From NCBI GenBank assembly GCA_010024215.1, contig RGHK01000009.1, positions 1-16,053 on the forward strand: a stretch of DNA of 16,053 bases, in the 5' to 3' direction. Positions 7,612 through 15,146 of the stretch are shown in pieces (position 1 is the stretch's first letter; every line of letters starts with the position of its first letter). Position numbers and translations under genes: made by a program. The stretch is from Pseudomonadota bacterium (lineage in GTDB: Bacteria > Pseudomonadota > Gammaproteobacteria > Magnimaribacterales > D2472). Under the pieces are notes generated by a model, which made no database searches, was not told the DNA's origin, and saw nothing but the letters and a program-made list of their open reading frames with translations.

Positions 7612-8524
7612 TGCGCAAATGGAATTTCTGCGCTGGACCAGCAGTTATATCAGAAGAAGTTTTATCTGAAGTAAAAGAAGAGCTTTTAGAATTTAATAAT
7701 TCTGGCATGTCCATTATGGAGATGAGTCATCGCTCAAAAATCTACGAATCTTTAGCATTTGAAGCTAAACAAGATTTCATAGATATTTTGAATATACCAA
7801 ATACTCATGAGGTGTTATTTATGCAAGGTGGAGCCACTCATCAATTTTCTATGATTCCATTAAATTTTGCTAAATCTAAAGAAGCAGATTATGTATTGTC
7901 AGGATCTTGGTCAAAAAAAGCTATCTCAGAGGCTTCTAAGTTAACTAAAGTAAATACTATAGCCTCATCGGAGGATGATAATTTTTCATATGCTCCACTT
8001 GATAGCTTGTGGAATGTTTCTGAAGAATCAGCTTATGTGCATTATTGCCCAAATGAGACTATTCAAGGAGTCGCAATCCATCAAATACCAGAAATAAAGA
8101 ATCATTTAGTTGCCGATATTCCAAACATTCAGAATCTGATTCAATGTTAAATACTCCACCAACATTTGCTTGGTATATGGCAGGTAAAGTATTTAAATGG
8201 GTAAAAAAATCAGGCGGTTTAGAATATTTTAAAGAACAAAACTATCAAAAAGCTGCAGCTCTATATGAATATATTGATGATTCAACTTTTTACTCGAATC
8301 CAGTCCATGGAAATAATAGATCTATAATGAATGTGCCTTTTATACTTGCAGATAATAATTTAGATAGCATATTCTTAAAAGAATCAGAAGAAAGTGGATT
8401 ATTGAATTTAAAAGGACACAGGTCTGTTGGCGGAATGAGGGCTAGTATATATAATGCTATGCCACTTGAGGGAGTTAATCAGCTCATAGAGTTCATGAAG
8501 CTCTTTGAAGCAAAATATGGCTAA
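7611..8524 (+). pseudogene. serC: Phosphoserine aminotransferase serC, interrupted by internal deletion and frameshift
   Basis: SerC transaminates 3-phosphohydroxypyruvate (serine synthesis) and an analogous intermediate of pyridoxal phosphate synthesis. The first part, from ATG 7611 to about 8120, reads normally (NFCAGPA, MEMSHR, MQGGATHQF, SGSWSKKA, HYCPNETIQG, HLVADI), then runs off-frame to a stop at 8148-8150. The second part resumes in another frame near 8117 (YSKHSESDSMLNTPPTFAWY, SIMNVPF, KGHRSVGGMRASIYNAMP) and ends at 8524. Compared with E. coli SerC about 53 codons are missing, including the AGAQKNIG segment with the PLP-binding lysine (Lys198). The missing length must leave remainder 1 on division by 3; E. 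coli spacing predicts 160 nt, which fits. Restoring it gives about 357 residues, the normal size. Both halves look otherwise well conserved, so the break is recent or artificial. As written it cannot encode an active enzyme. Confidence 0.9.
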
Positions 8525-9617
8525 AAAAATGTCAAAAGAAAATTTAAAAACTTTAAGATCTAAAATCGATAAAATTGATAAAGATATTCTAAAGTTAATA
8601 CAAAAACGAGCAGCTATTGCAGTTAGCATTGGCAAGATTAAATCAAAGATCAGCCCAAACACCTCTTTTTATAAACCTGATAGAGAAGCAACTATTTTAA
8701 GAAATATCCTAAAGGCTAATGAAGATGGTGCACTTTCAAATGAAAAAGTTCGCACAATTTATAAGGAGTTAATTTCTGGATGTCTTTCCTTAGAGGAAGC
8801 TCTTAGAATTTCATATTTAGGTCCTGAGGGAACCCATTCAGAGGCTGCTGTTCATGGTCACTTTGGATCTTTGGTTTCAAGAATTCCATCTCCAACTATA
8901 GATGATGTCTTTCATCAGGTGCTAAAGGGTGAAGCAGATATTGGAGTTGTTCCTGTTGAAAATTCAACAGAGGGAGTTATTAATACTACTTTAAATTGCT
9001 TAGCTGATAATGAAAGTTTATCAATTATTGGGGAAATTTATCTTGATATTAATCACCAACTTGCATCTGGAAATAAATTCGATATTAAAGATGCTTTTGC
9101 AATTGCTTCTCACCCACAAGCCTTGGGTCAATGCAATAAATGGATTGAAAAAAATATAGGATCAATAAAAAGGTTGGAAATGCCTAGTTCAGCTGTTGCT
9201 GCTAAATATGCAAAAGAAAATAAAAATATCCTATGTATCGTTAACTCTTTAGCAGTTGAAAAATATAAACTTAAATTACAAAAAAAAGACATACAAGATT
9301 ACTCAGACAATAAAACAAGATTTTTAGTTATTGGACAAAATGAAATTTTGTCTACTGGTAAGGATAAAACTTCATTTTTAATTCAAACATCAAACACTCC
9401 TGGAGCCTTAATTAACATACTTAGACCTTTTGAAAAAAGAAAAATTAACTTAAGCAAGATTGAGACACGTCCCTCTAGAGGAAATATAAATTCACATGAT
9501 TTTTTTATTGATTGTGAAGGTCACCAAGATGATCAAAAGTTAAAGCTAGCCATTAAAGAAGTTAAAACAACTGGTTCTTTAGTTAGGATATTAGGGTCAT
9601 ACCCACAGCATGTATGA
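8517..9617 (+). CDS. pheA: Bifunctional chorismate mutase/prephenate dehydratase (P-protein)
   Basis: PheA converts chorismate to prephenate and then phenylpyruvate, the phenylalanine branch. The 366-residue protein has an AroQ-type mutase helix bundle at about 8-95 (LRSKIDKIDKDILKLIQKRA) and the dehydratase domain at about 97-275. That domain starts SYLGPEGTHSEAA and contains VPVENSTEGVINTTL and the catalytic NKTRFLVIG. An ACT regulatory domain follows at about 283-361 with TPGAL and ETRPSRG, equivalent to the GAL and ESRP phenylalanine-binding motifs, so feedback inhibition by phenylalanine is expected. I chose ATG at 8517, which overlaps the serC stop by 8 nt and has GAAG 6 nt upstream. 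TTG at 8505 and ATG at 8529 are alternatives that change only the first few residues. The stop overlaps hisC by 4 nt (ATGA). Confidence 0.95.
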   Translation: MAKKMSKENLKTLRSKIDKIDKDILKLIQKRAAIAVSIGKIKSKISPNTSFYKPDREATILRNILKANEDGALSNEKVRTIYKELISGCLSLEEALRISYLGPEGTHSEAAVHGHFGSLVSRIPSPTIDDVFHQVLKGEADIGVVPVENSTEGVINTTLNCLADNESLSIIGEIYLDINHQLASGNKFDIKDAFAIASHPQALGQCNKWIEKNIGSIKRLEMPSSAVAAKYAKENKNILCIVNSLAVEKYKLKLQKKDIQDYSDNKTRFLVIGQNEILSTGKDKTSFLIQTSNTPGALINILRPFEKRKINLSKIETRPSRGNINSHDFFIDCEGHQDDQKLKLAIKEVKTTGSLVRILGSYPQHV

Positions 9618-10708
9618 GCAAGCTTTTAGATTATTTAAATAAGGGTATATCAGACCTGCATCCATATGAGCCTGGAAGATCTATCGATGAGGTGGTTGCA
9701 GAATATAATCCAGAGAAAGTTGTAAAATTAGCAAGTAATGAGAATCCCCTTGGTCCATCACCTAAAGCAATCCATGCTCTATCAGGCAATAAAAATCTGC
9801 ACCTTTATCCGGATGGGGATTCAAAAAAATTAAAATCGCTTATAGCAGAACATGAGTCAATAAATTTTAATAATATAATTATTGGCAATGGCTCTAATGA
9901 GATTCTTGAGTTAGCTGCTAGAGCATTCCTTAATAAGGACTCAAGTGCGATTATGTCTAAACATGCTTTTGCTGTATATAAAATAGTCACACAGGCATGC
10001 GGTTCTGAAATCATTGAAGTTCCAGCAAAAGAATGGGGCCATGACTTATCGTCGTTTCCAACTAATGTTAAAGATTCAACTAGAGTGTGTTTTATTGCTA
10101 ATCCTAATAATCCAACTGGGACATTTAATTCTCATGAAGAAATTGATTCTTTAATGAATCAACTTCCTTCATCTATTTTAGTGATTCTTGATTTGGCATA
10201 TTATGAATATGTTGACTCAGATGATTATGTTCAAGTTAATAAATTATTATCAAAGTATAAAAATCTATTAGTGACTAAGACTTTTTCCAAGATTCAAGGT
10301 CTAGCAAGTCTTAGAATAGGATATGGTCTTGCAAGCGATGAGCTAATAGGTGTTCTAAATAAGATCAGGCAGCCCTTTAATTCAAATGCATTAGCTCAAG
10401 AGGCAGCATGTCATGCAATTTTAGATAAAGACCATATTAGAAAAAGTATTGAATTAAATGCGAGTGAAAGAGATTATTTATTTAAAGAGCTTACAAATAT
10501 AGGGATGGAATGTATCCCTTCTCAAGGAAATTTTATATCTTTTAAAGGAAATTTTAATGCCCAGAATCTTTTTACTGATCTTATGAAGCAAGGAGTTATA
10601 GTAAGACCAATTGCTTTATATGATATGCCTGAATATATAAGAGTTACCATAGGCACTAAAGATGAAAATGAATATTTTTTAAAGAAATTAAAAGAGGTAG
10701 TTAAGTGA
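9614..10708 (+). CDS. hisC: Histidinol-phosphate/aromatic aminotransferase (HisC family)
   Basis: A PLP-dependent fold type I aminotransferase of 364 residues, normal for HisC. Visible are KLASNENPLGPSP (38-50), NPNNPTGT (163-170), the pyridine-binding Asp193 in ILDLAYYEYV, the Schiff-base Lys226 in TKTFSKIQGL, the phosphate-binding RIGYG, and EYIRVTIGT near the end. HisC is named for histidine synthesis. In this setting, between pheA and tyrA, the second HisC of Pseudomonas-type genomes is thought to transaminate phenylpyruvate and hydroxyphenylpyruvate, so this copy may serve phenylalanine and tyrosine or both pathways. The usual DEAY motif reads DLAY here, and SKAYG reads SKIQG; the catalytic Asp, Tyr and Lys are kept. 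It overlaps pheA by 4 nt (ATGA) and tyrA by 4 nt (GTGA). Family is certain; substrate preference is inferred. Confidence 0.9.
   Translation: MSKLLDYLNKGISDLHPYEPGRSIDEVVAEYNPEKVVKLASNENPLGPSPKAIHALSGNKNLHLYPDGDSKKLKSLIAEHESINFNNIIIGNGSNEILELAARAFLNKDSSAIMSKHAFAVYKIVTQACGSEIIEVPAKEWGHDLSSFPTNVKDSTRVCFIANPNNPTGTFNSHEEIDSLMNQLPSSILVILDLAYYEYVDSDDYVQVNKLLSKYKNLLVTKTFSKIQGLASLRIGYGLASDELIGVLNKIRQPFNSNALAQEAACHAILDKDHIRKSIELNASERDYLFKELTNIGMECIPSQGNFISFKGNFNAQNLFTDLMKQGVIVRPIALYDMPEYIRVTIGTKDENEYFLKKLKEVVK
10693..10697 (+). promoter_or_regulatory. Ribosome binding site of tyrA
   Basis: AGAGG lies 7 nt ahead of the GTG at 10705, inside the end of hisC. It supports GTG as the tyrA start even though that start overlaps the hisC stop. 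Confidence 0.6.
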
Positions 10709-11577
10709 TAGCTCCAGCTAAAGAGATATTAGTTATTGGACTCGGCCTTATAGGCTCATCTATTGCTAAAGCTGCAAAAAATAAAGGTTTGATAGTTAAT
10801 GGTTATGATAAAAACGAATCAAGCACTAAAGAGGCATTAAACAAAAACATAATAGATGCATCTTTTGAAACATTAGACGAAATCAATGACAAAGAGCTAG
10901 CAAAAAAAGTGGATATTGTAATTGTTGCCGTTTCACCAAAGGCTACACAGAGAGTAATATCTGAGATAAAAAATTTATGGAATACTGCAATTACTATCAC
11001 CGACACATCAAGTGTTAAAAATCATCTAAATTTTGATTCTCCAACAAACATAATATTTTCACATCCAATTGCCGGTTCAGATAAATCAGGCATATCTGGT
11101 GTTGATGACCAACTTTTTATTAATAAAAAAACAATCATATGCAATCCATATCAGGTTGATGAAAGCCATTTATCAAAGTTAAGAAATTTCTGGGAACATG
11201 CTTTATCAATGAGAGTAGAAGAGATGTCAGTAAAAGATCATGACCTTATGTTTGCAATGACCAGCCATCTTCCCCATCTTATTTCATATGCTTTAATAGA
11301 TTCAATTAGATTGTCCGAAAAAGATCCATCAGATAATGCAGGTGGTGGCCTAAAAGAATTTATAAGACTTAGCGGTTCTAATCCAGAGATGTGGAAGGAT
11401 ATATTCGAGTTGAATGAAAAAAATATAATTAAGTCTTTAGCCAGTTTTCAGCTATCAATAAATAATTTATTAGAATTAATCACAAAAATAAAAGAGATTC
11501 CAGCAACATTTTCACATTCTGATTTACTAAAAAGTGAATTAGATGAGATTAAAAAATATAAAGAAGATACATTTTGA
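10705..11577 (+). CDS. tyrA: Prephenate dehydrogenase (tyrosine branch)
   Basis: TyrA oxidatively decarboxylates prephenate (or arogenate) to the tyrosine precursor. The 290-residue protein begins with the Rossmann motif VIGLGLIGSSIA (10-21). It continues with SHPIAGSDKSGISGV (119-133), which carries a conserved active-site His120, and MTSHLPHLISYAL (185-197). The C-terminal helical dimer domain includes GGLKEFIRLSGSNPEMW (214-230). It is a stand-alone enzyme: there is no chorismate mutase domain as in E. coli TyrA and no fusion to AroA as in Pseudomonas. The start GTG at 10705 shares GTGA with the hisC stop and has a good ribosome site. The aroA start TTG overlaps its stop by 4 nt (TTGA). 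Whether it uses NAD+ or NADP+ and prephenate or arogenate cannot be read safely from the sequence. Confidence 0.93.
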   Translation: MIAPAKEILVIGLGLIGSSIAKAAKNKGLIVNGYDKNESSTKEALNKNIIDASFETLDEINDKELAKKVDIVIVAVSPKATQRVISEIKNLWNTAITITDTSSVKNHLNFDSPTNIIFSHPIAGSDKSGISGVDDQLFINKKTIICNPYQVDESHLSKLRNFWEHALSMRVEEMSVKDHDLMFAMTSHLPHLISYALIDSIRLSEKDPSDNAGGGLKEFIRLSGSNPEMWKDIFELNEKNIIKSLASFQLSINNLLELITKIKEIPATFSHSDLLKSELDEIKKYKEDTF

Positions 11578-12884
11578 ATCTGCTAGCTCAACATAGCCAA
11601 TTAATCTCAGGAGAAGTTTTGTGTCCTGGTGATAAATCAATATCGCAAAGAGCGGTAATATTAGGCTCGCTTTTAAATGAAGATATTGCGATTAAAGGTT
11701 TTTTAAATGGAGAGGATCCTATTTCAACAGCAAACGCTCTTAATGCGATTGGATCATCAATAACTATCCAAGGAACATCTGTAACAATAAATAAAAGAGA
11801 TATCCCATTTAGAAATCCTGACAAAGAAGTAGATTTAGGAAATTCTGGCACTGGCATGAGGTTAATGATGGGTTTGATTTCCAGCTTAAATCTTAATGCA
11901 ACATTAGTTGGAGATAAGTCCTTAATGAAAAGACCAATGCTGCGAGTTTCGAATCCATTAAATGAGATGGGAGCATCGGTGGTATGTAACGAGGGAAGGC
12001 CGCCTATAAGCATATCAGAAGGTAAGATAAATAATAATTTTGACTATGTAATGCCCATTGCAAGTGCTCAGGTAAAATCTAGTATTATTCTAGCTGCAGT
12101 TGCTGCAAATAAGAATGTTACTGTTACTGAAAAACATCCCACAAGAAACCATACTGAAAGAATGATTAGTTATTTTCAGGGAAATATTAAATCTACTCCA
12201 GAGGATTTAGGTAATAAAATTCAATATACATCATCAAAACTTATCCCCACCTCAACTTATGAAGTGGTTGGTGATTTTTCATCAGCATCTTTTCTTATTG
12301 TTGCTGGTTTAATTGCAGAGCAATCAAATATTCTTATCAAAAATGTTGGGTTAAACCCAACAAGATGTGGATTAATATCTGTATTGAAGTCTATGGGTGG
12401 CATTATCGATATTCAGAATGAAAGGATGGTCTCAAATGAAGAGGTAGGTGACATACACGTAGTTTCTTCATCGCTTAAAGGAATTTCGGTTGGCGGGGAT
12501 ATTATTCCTAATATTATTGATGAGATTCCAATATTGAGTATTGCTGCTTCATTTGCTAATGGTGAAACGCTTATTTCTGATGCGAAGGAGCTAAGAGTAA
12601 AAGAATCAGACAGACTTCAAGCAATAGCAGATGGCCTGAGAAAAATAAATATTCAACATGAATTATATGAAGATGGAATTAGAATTACTGGATCTCCAGA
12701 TGATATTTCTGTTTGCCCAGAAATTAATTCTCATGGCGATCACAGGATTGCAATGAGTTTCTTAATAGCAGGTTTGAGGTCTAAAAATGGGATTTATGTA
12801 AAAGACTGCGCAAATATTTTTACCTCTTTCCCAAATTTTATTGAAGTTATGAGTTCACTGGGTATGAAGCTAAATGAAAGATAA
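11574..12884 (+). CDS. aroA: 3-phosphoshikimate 1-carboxyvinyltransferase (EPSP synthase)
   Basis: AroA joins shikimate 3-phosphate and PEP to make EPSP, the step before chorismate. The 436-residue protein has the two-domain inside-out barrel pattern with GDKS (19-22), LGNSGTGMRLMMG (88-100), SAQVKS (164-169), RNHTERM (191-197), LNPTRCG (260-266), DEIP (316-319), RVKESDR (341-347) and HGDHRIAMS (388-396). The motifs GDKx, SAQxK, RxHxE and NxTR are all present; together they mark class II EPSP synthases, the class that includes glyphosate-tolerant forms, whereas E. coli AroA is class I. Translation starts at TTG 11574, which overlaps the tyrA stop by 4 nt; no ATG lies near the expected N-terminus, and the upstream ribosome site is weak. 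The stop lies 11 nt inside cmk. The gene sits next to tyrA as in the Pseudomonas fusion, but separate. Confidence 0.95.
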   Translation: MNLLAQHSQLISGEVLCPGDKSISQRAVILGSLLNEDIAIKGFLNGEDPISTANALNAIGSSITIQGTSVTINKRDIPFRNPDKEVDLGNSGTGMRLMMGLISSLNLNATLVGDKSLMKRPMLRVSNPLNEMGASVVCNEGRPPISISEGKINNNFDYVMPIASAQVKSSIILAAVAANKNVTVTEKHPTRNHTERMISYFQGNIKSTPEDLGNKIQYTSSKLIPTSTYEVVGDFSSASFLIVAGLIAEQSNILIKNVGLNPTRCGLISVLKSMGGIIDIQNERMVSNEEVGDIHVVSSSLKGISVGGDIIPNIIDEIPILSIAASFANGETLISDAKELRVKESDRLQAIADGLRKINIQHELYEDGIRITGSPDDISVCPEINSHGDHRIAMSFLIAGLRSKNGIYVKDCANIFTSFPNFIEVMSSLGMKLNER

Positions 12885-13533
12885 TATCATTACCATTGAC
12901 GGCCCATCAGCTTCTGGCAAGGGCACTTTAGCAAGAAATATTGCAGATTTTCTTGGATTTGAGATTCTTGATAGTGGCCTTTTATATAGAGTTTATGCAT
13001 TTTTATTTGAATCTGGCCTAAAACATTCGCAAATACCGGCTAGTATAAAAAATGATGTATCTTTTAAATCTGATAAAGAAGGCATAGTTGTTCTTAATAA
13101 AAATATAGATATAACTGCAAAATTAAGAGATGAGTCAACTGCTATCGCAGCCTCAAAAATAAGCTCTCTTGCAGAAACTAGAGAAAATCTCTTAACGATA
13201 CAAAGAAACTTTTACTCACCAGCTGGTCTTGTAGCTGATGGAAGAGACATGGGAACAGTTGTCTTTCCTGATGCAAAGCTAAAAATTTTCTTAATAGCAT
13301 CTCCTGAAATAAGAGCAAAAAGAAGACAATTAGAGTTGCAGAATCGAGGCCAAGAAGTTAATATGCACGCTCTGATTGAGGACATTAAGCAAAGAGATTT
13401 GAAAGATCAAACAAGAGAACTTTCACCTCTAGTGCCTGCAGATGATTCAGTTCTAATTGATTCATCTGATATGTCTCCTGAAGAAGTACTGAGTTTTACT
13501 AAAAAACTCGCAAAAAAGGAATTTAATAAATGA
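12874..13533 (+). CDS. cmk: Cytidylate kinase
   Basis: Cmk phosphorylates CMP and dCMP with ATP, recycling pyrimidine nucleotides. The 219 residues fit the family (E. coli 227). The P-loop is GPSASGKG (10-17). Next come DSGLLYR (33-39), the usual substrate-binding DxGxxYR, then DGRDMGTVVFPDA (122-134), and the LID/arginine-rich part KRRQLELQNRG through IKQRDLKDQTRELSPLVPADD near residue 180. ATG at 12874 lies inside the end of aroA (11-nt overlap), and the stop overlaps the rpsA start by 4 nt (ATGA). The pair cmk-rpsA is very widely conserved in proteobacteria. Nothing is unusual in the coding sequence. Confidence 0.96.
   Translation: MKDNIITIDGPSASGKGTLARNIADFLGFEILDSGLLYRVYAFLFESGLKHSQIPASIKNDVSFKSDKEGIVVLNKNIDITAKLRDESTAIAASKISSLAETRENLLTIQRNFYSPAGLVADGRDMGTVVFPDAKLKIFLIASPEIRAKRRQLELQNRGQEVNMHALIEDIKQRDLKDQTRELSPLVPADDSVLIDSSDMSPEEVLSFTKKLAKKEFNK
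13516..13520 (+). promoter_or_regulatory. Strong ribosome binding site of rpsA
   Basis: AAGGA sits 9 nt ahead of ATG 13530, within the last codons of cmk. E. coli rpsA lacks a good Shine-Dalgarno sequence and is autoregulated through a structured leader, so this differs and suggests a different or weaker autoregulation here. Confidence 0.6.
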
Positions 13534-14837
13534 CAGAATCGTTTGCCGCTTTACTTGATGAAAGTTTAGGCACTTTAGATATGCAACCTGGATCAATAGT
13601 ATCTGGAGTTGTATTAGATGTAGACAATGACTGGGTTACAGTTCATGTAGGATTAAAATCGGAAGGAGTTGTTCCTCTTGATGAATTTAGAAATAATGAA
13701 GGAGAAGTCAACATTGAAGTTGGCGATGAGGTCGAAGTTGCTTTAGAAGCAGTTGAAGACGGATATGGTGAAACTAGAATCTCACGTGAAAAAGCTAGAA
13801 AAATAACCACTTGGAAAATGCTAGAAGAAGCTCTTGAAACAGGAGAGTTTGTTACAGGTAAAATTCATAATAGAGTTAAAGGTGGTTTTGCTGTGGAGGT
13901 TGAAGTCGTTAAGGCTTTTCTTCCTGGTTCATTAGTAGATGTTAGACCAGTAAAAGAAGCACCTGACATAGAAAATACAGTACAAGAGTTTAAAGTTATT
14001 AAACTTGATTACAAAAGAAATAATGTTGTTTTATCAAGAAAAGCAGTTTTAGAGAAAAATAACTCTGCTGTAAAAGTTGAATTACTAAAAAACCTTGAAG
14101 AAGGTCAAATAGTTAAAGGTATCGTTAAGAATATAACTGACTATGGCGCTTTCGTTGATTTGGGTGGACTTGATGGGTTGCTGCATATAACAGATATCTC
14201 ATGGTCAAGAGTTACTAATCCTAGTGAGTTTTTAAATCTTGGAGATGAAATAGATGTAAAAATACTAAGCTTTGATAAAGAAAAACTAAGAGTATCTTTA
14301 GGTCTAAAACAAATTCAAAATGACCCATGGGAAAATGTTGAGAGCAACTACGCAGTTGGTGGTGTATATGAAGCAGCTGTTTCAAATATAACTGACTATG
14401 GTTGTTTTGCTAAGTTAGAGGAGGGTATTGAAGGCCTTATTCACCTATCTGAACTTGATTGGACTTCTAAAAATATTCATCCTTCAAAAGTAGTTGAGAT
14501 GGATCAAAAAATCAAAGTTATGATTCTAGAAATTGATCATGACAAGAGAAGAATTTCTCTTGGTTTAAAACAAACTAAAGCAAATCCTTGGACCGAATTC
14601 GCAAATAAATATGGTATTGGCGATAAGGTTGATGGACAGATTAAATCTATTACAGATTTTGGTATATTTGTTGGTCTAGAGGGCGACATTGATGGATTAA
14701 TTCACCTATCTGATATCTCTGAAGATGAAGATCCAAAAGAAGCACTAGAGCAATATAAGAAAGGCGACAAGCTCAACTGCATAGTATTTGCTGTTGATGC
14801 AGAGAGAGAAAGAATATCTTTAAAGCTGAGTGAGTAA
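13530..14837 (+). CDS. rpsA: 30S ribosomal protein S1, five-domain form
   Basis: S1 binds mRNA on the 30S subunit and unfolds and docks it, above all for messages without a strong Shine-Dalgarno sequence. The protein has five S1 (OB-fold) repeats at about residues 19-87, 104-171, 190-260, 276-347 and 363-433. Repeats 1 and 2 are the divergent, ribosome-binding pair, and repeats 3-5 carry the RNA-binding pattern, e.g. NITDYGAFVDLGGLDGLLHI and SITDFGIFVGLEG. It ends at residue 435, directly after repeat 5, while E. coli S1 has 557 residues and a sixth repeat. No remnant of a sixth repeat follows, because the ihfB frame starts 8 nt before the rpsA stop. The end therefore looks like a settled truncation, not a frameshift. 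The start overlaps the cmk stop by 4 nt, with AAGGA upstream. Confidence 0.96.
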   Translation: MTESFAALLDESLGTLDMQPGSIVSGVVLDVDNDWVTVHVGLKSEGVVPLDEFRNNEGEVNIEVGDEVEVALEAVEDGYGETRISREKARKITTWKMLEEALETGEFVTGKIHNRVKGGFAVEVEVVKAFLPGSLVDVRPVKEAPDIENTVQEFKVIKLDYKRNNVVLSRKAVLEKNNSAVKVELLKNLEEGQIVKGIVKNITDYGAFVDLGGLDGLLHITDISWSRVTNPSEFLNLGDEIDVKILSFDKEKLRVSLGLKQIQNDPWENVESNYAVGGVYEAAVSNITDYGCFAKLEEGIEGLIHLSELDWTSKNIHPSKVVEMDQKIKVMILEIDHDKRRISLGLKQTKANPWTEFANKYGIGDKVDGQIKSITDFGIFVGLEGDIDGLIHLSDISEDEDPKEALEQYKKGDKLNCIVFAVDAERERISLKLSE

Positions 14838-15123
14838 TAAGAAACAAGAGACTTTTAACCGTTCTGATATTGAGCTAGCTTTAAGTCAAGAGTTTCCAGA
14901 TCTTAGTAAATCACAAATTTCATTAGCAATTGATTCTATTTTAGAATCAATTGTTGATGCTGTTGCTTTAGATGAAAAGGTTGAAATAAGAGGATTTGGT
15001 ACTTTTTCAAAGAAGTATATAAGACCTAGAAAGTTTATTAACCCTAAAACTAAAGAAGTATCATATTTAGGTGAGACTGCAACAATGCATTTCAAGCCAT
15101 CAAAATCATTGATAGAAAAGTAA
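14830..15123 (+). CDS. ihfB: Integration host factor subunit beta
   Basis: IHF-beta pairs with IHF-alpha to form a minor-groove DNA-bending protein of the nucleoid. The 97-residue protein (E. coli 94) is of the HU/IHF fold: an N-terminal helical dimer part, then VEIRGFGTFSKKYIRPR (about residues 52-68), the INPKT of the intercalating beta-arm, and HFKPSKSL near the end. Position after rpsA identifies it as beta and not alpha or HU. The start is GTG at 14830, overlapping the rpsA stop by 8 nt; no ATG or good ribosome site is nearby, so coupling to rpsA is likely. The exact first residue is therefore less certain, and the N-terminus is a few residues longer than usual. In many relatives lapA and lapB follow; here pyrF follows after 23 nt. 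Confidence 0.93.
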   Translation: MSNKKQETFNRSDIELALSQEFPDLSKSQISLAIDSILESIVDAVALDEKVEIRGFGTFSKKYIRPRKFINPKTKEVSYLGETATMHFKPSKSLIEK

Positions 15124-15146
15124 CTTAAGTTTAACATTTATAAATT

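Noticed and set aside
8110..8150. Programmed frameshift that would restore SerC
   Set aside because: Shifting frame at the junction would still leave about 53 codons, including the PLP lysine, missing, so no active enzyme would result.
7611..8524. Two separate genes, 7611-8150 and 8144-8524, instead of one broken serC
   Set aside because: The two parts match consecutive, non-overlapping regions of SerC, and neither could form a full active site; a single interrupted gene explains both.
11568..11582. Programmed -1 frameshift joining TyrA and AroA
   Set aside because: The site is ACATTTTGA, not an X XXY YYZ slippery heptamer, and no stem-loop follows; ordinary coupled reinitiation explains the overlap.
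14820..14840. Frameshift or early stop truncating rpsA
   Set aside because: The sequence after the stop encodes ihfB at once, with no trace of a sixth S1 repeat in any frame.
15139..15144. TATAAA just ahead of pyrF as a -10 element
   Set aside because: It ends only 2 bases before the ATG and has no -35 partner, so transcription would start within the gene.
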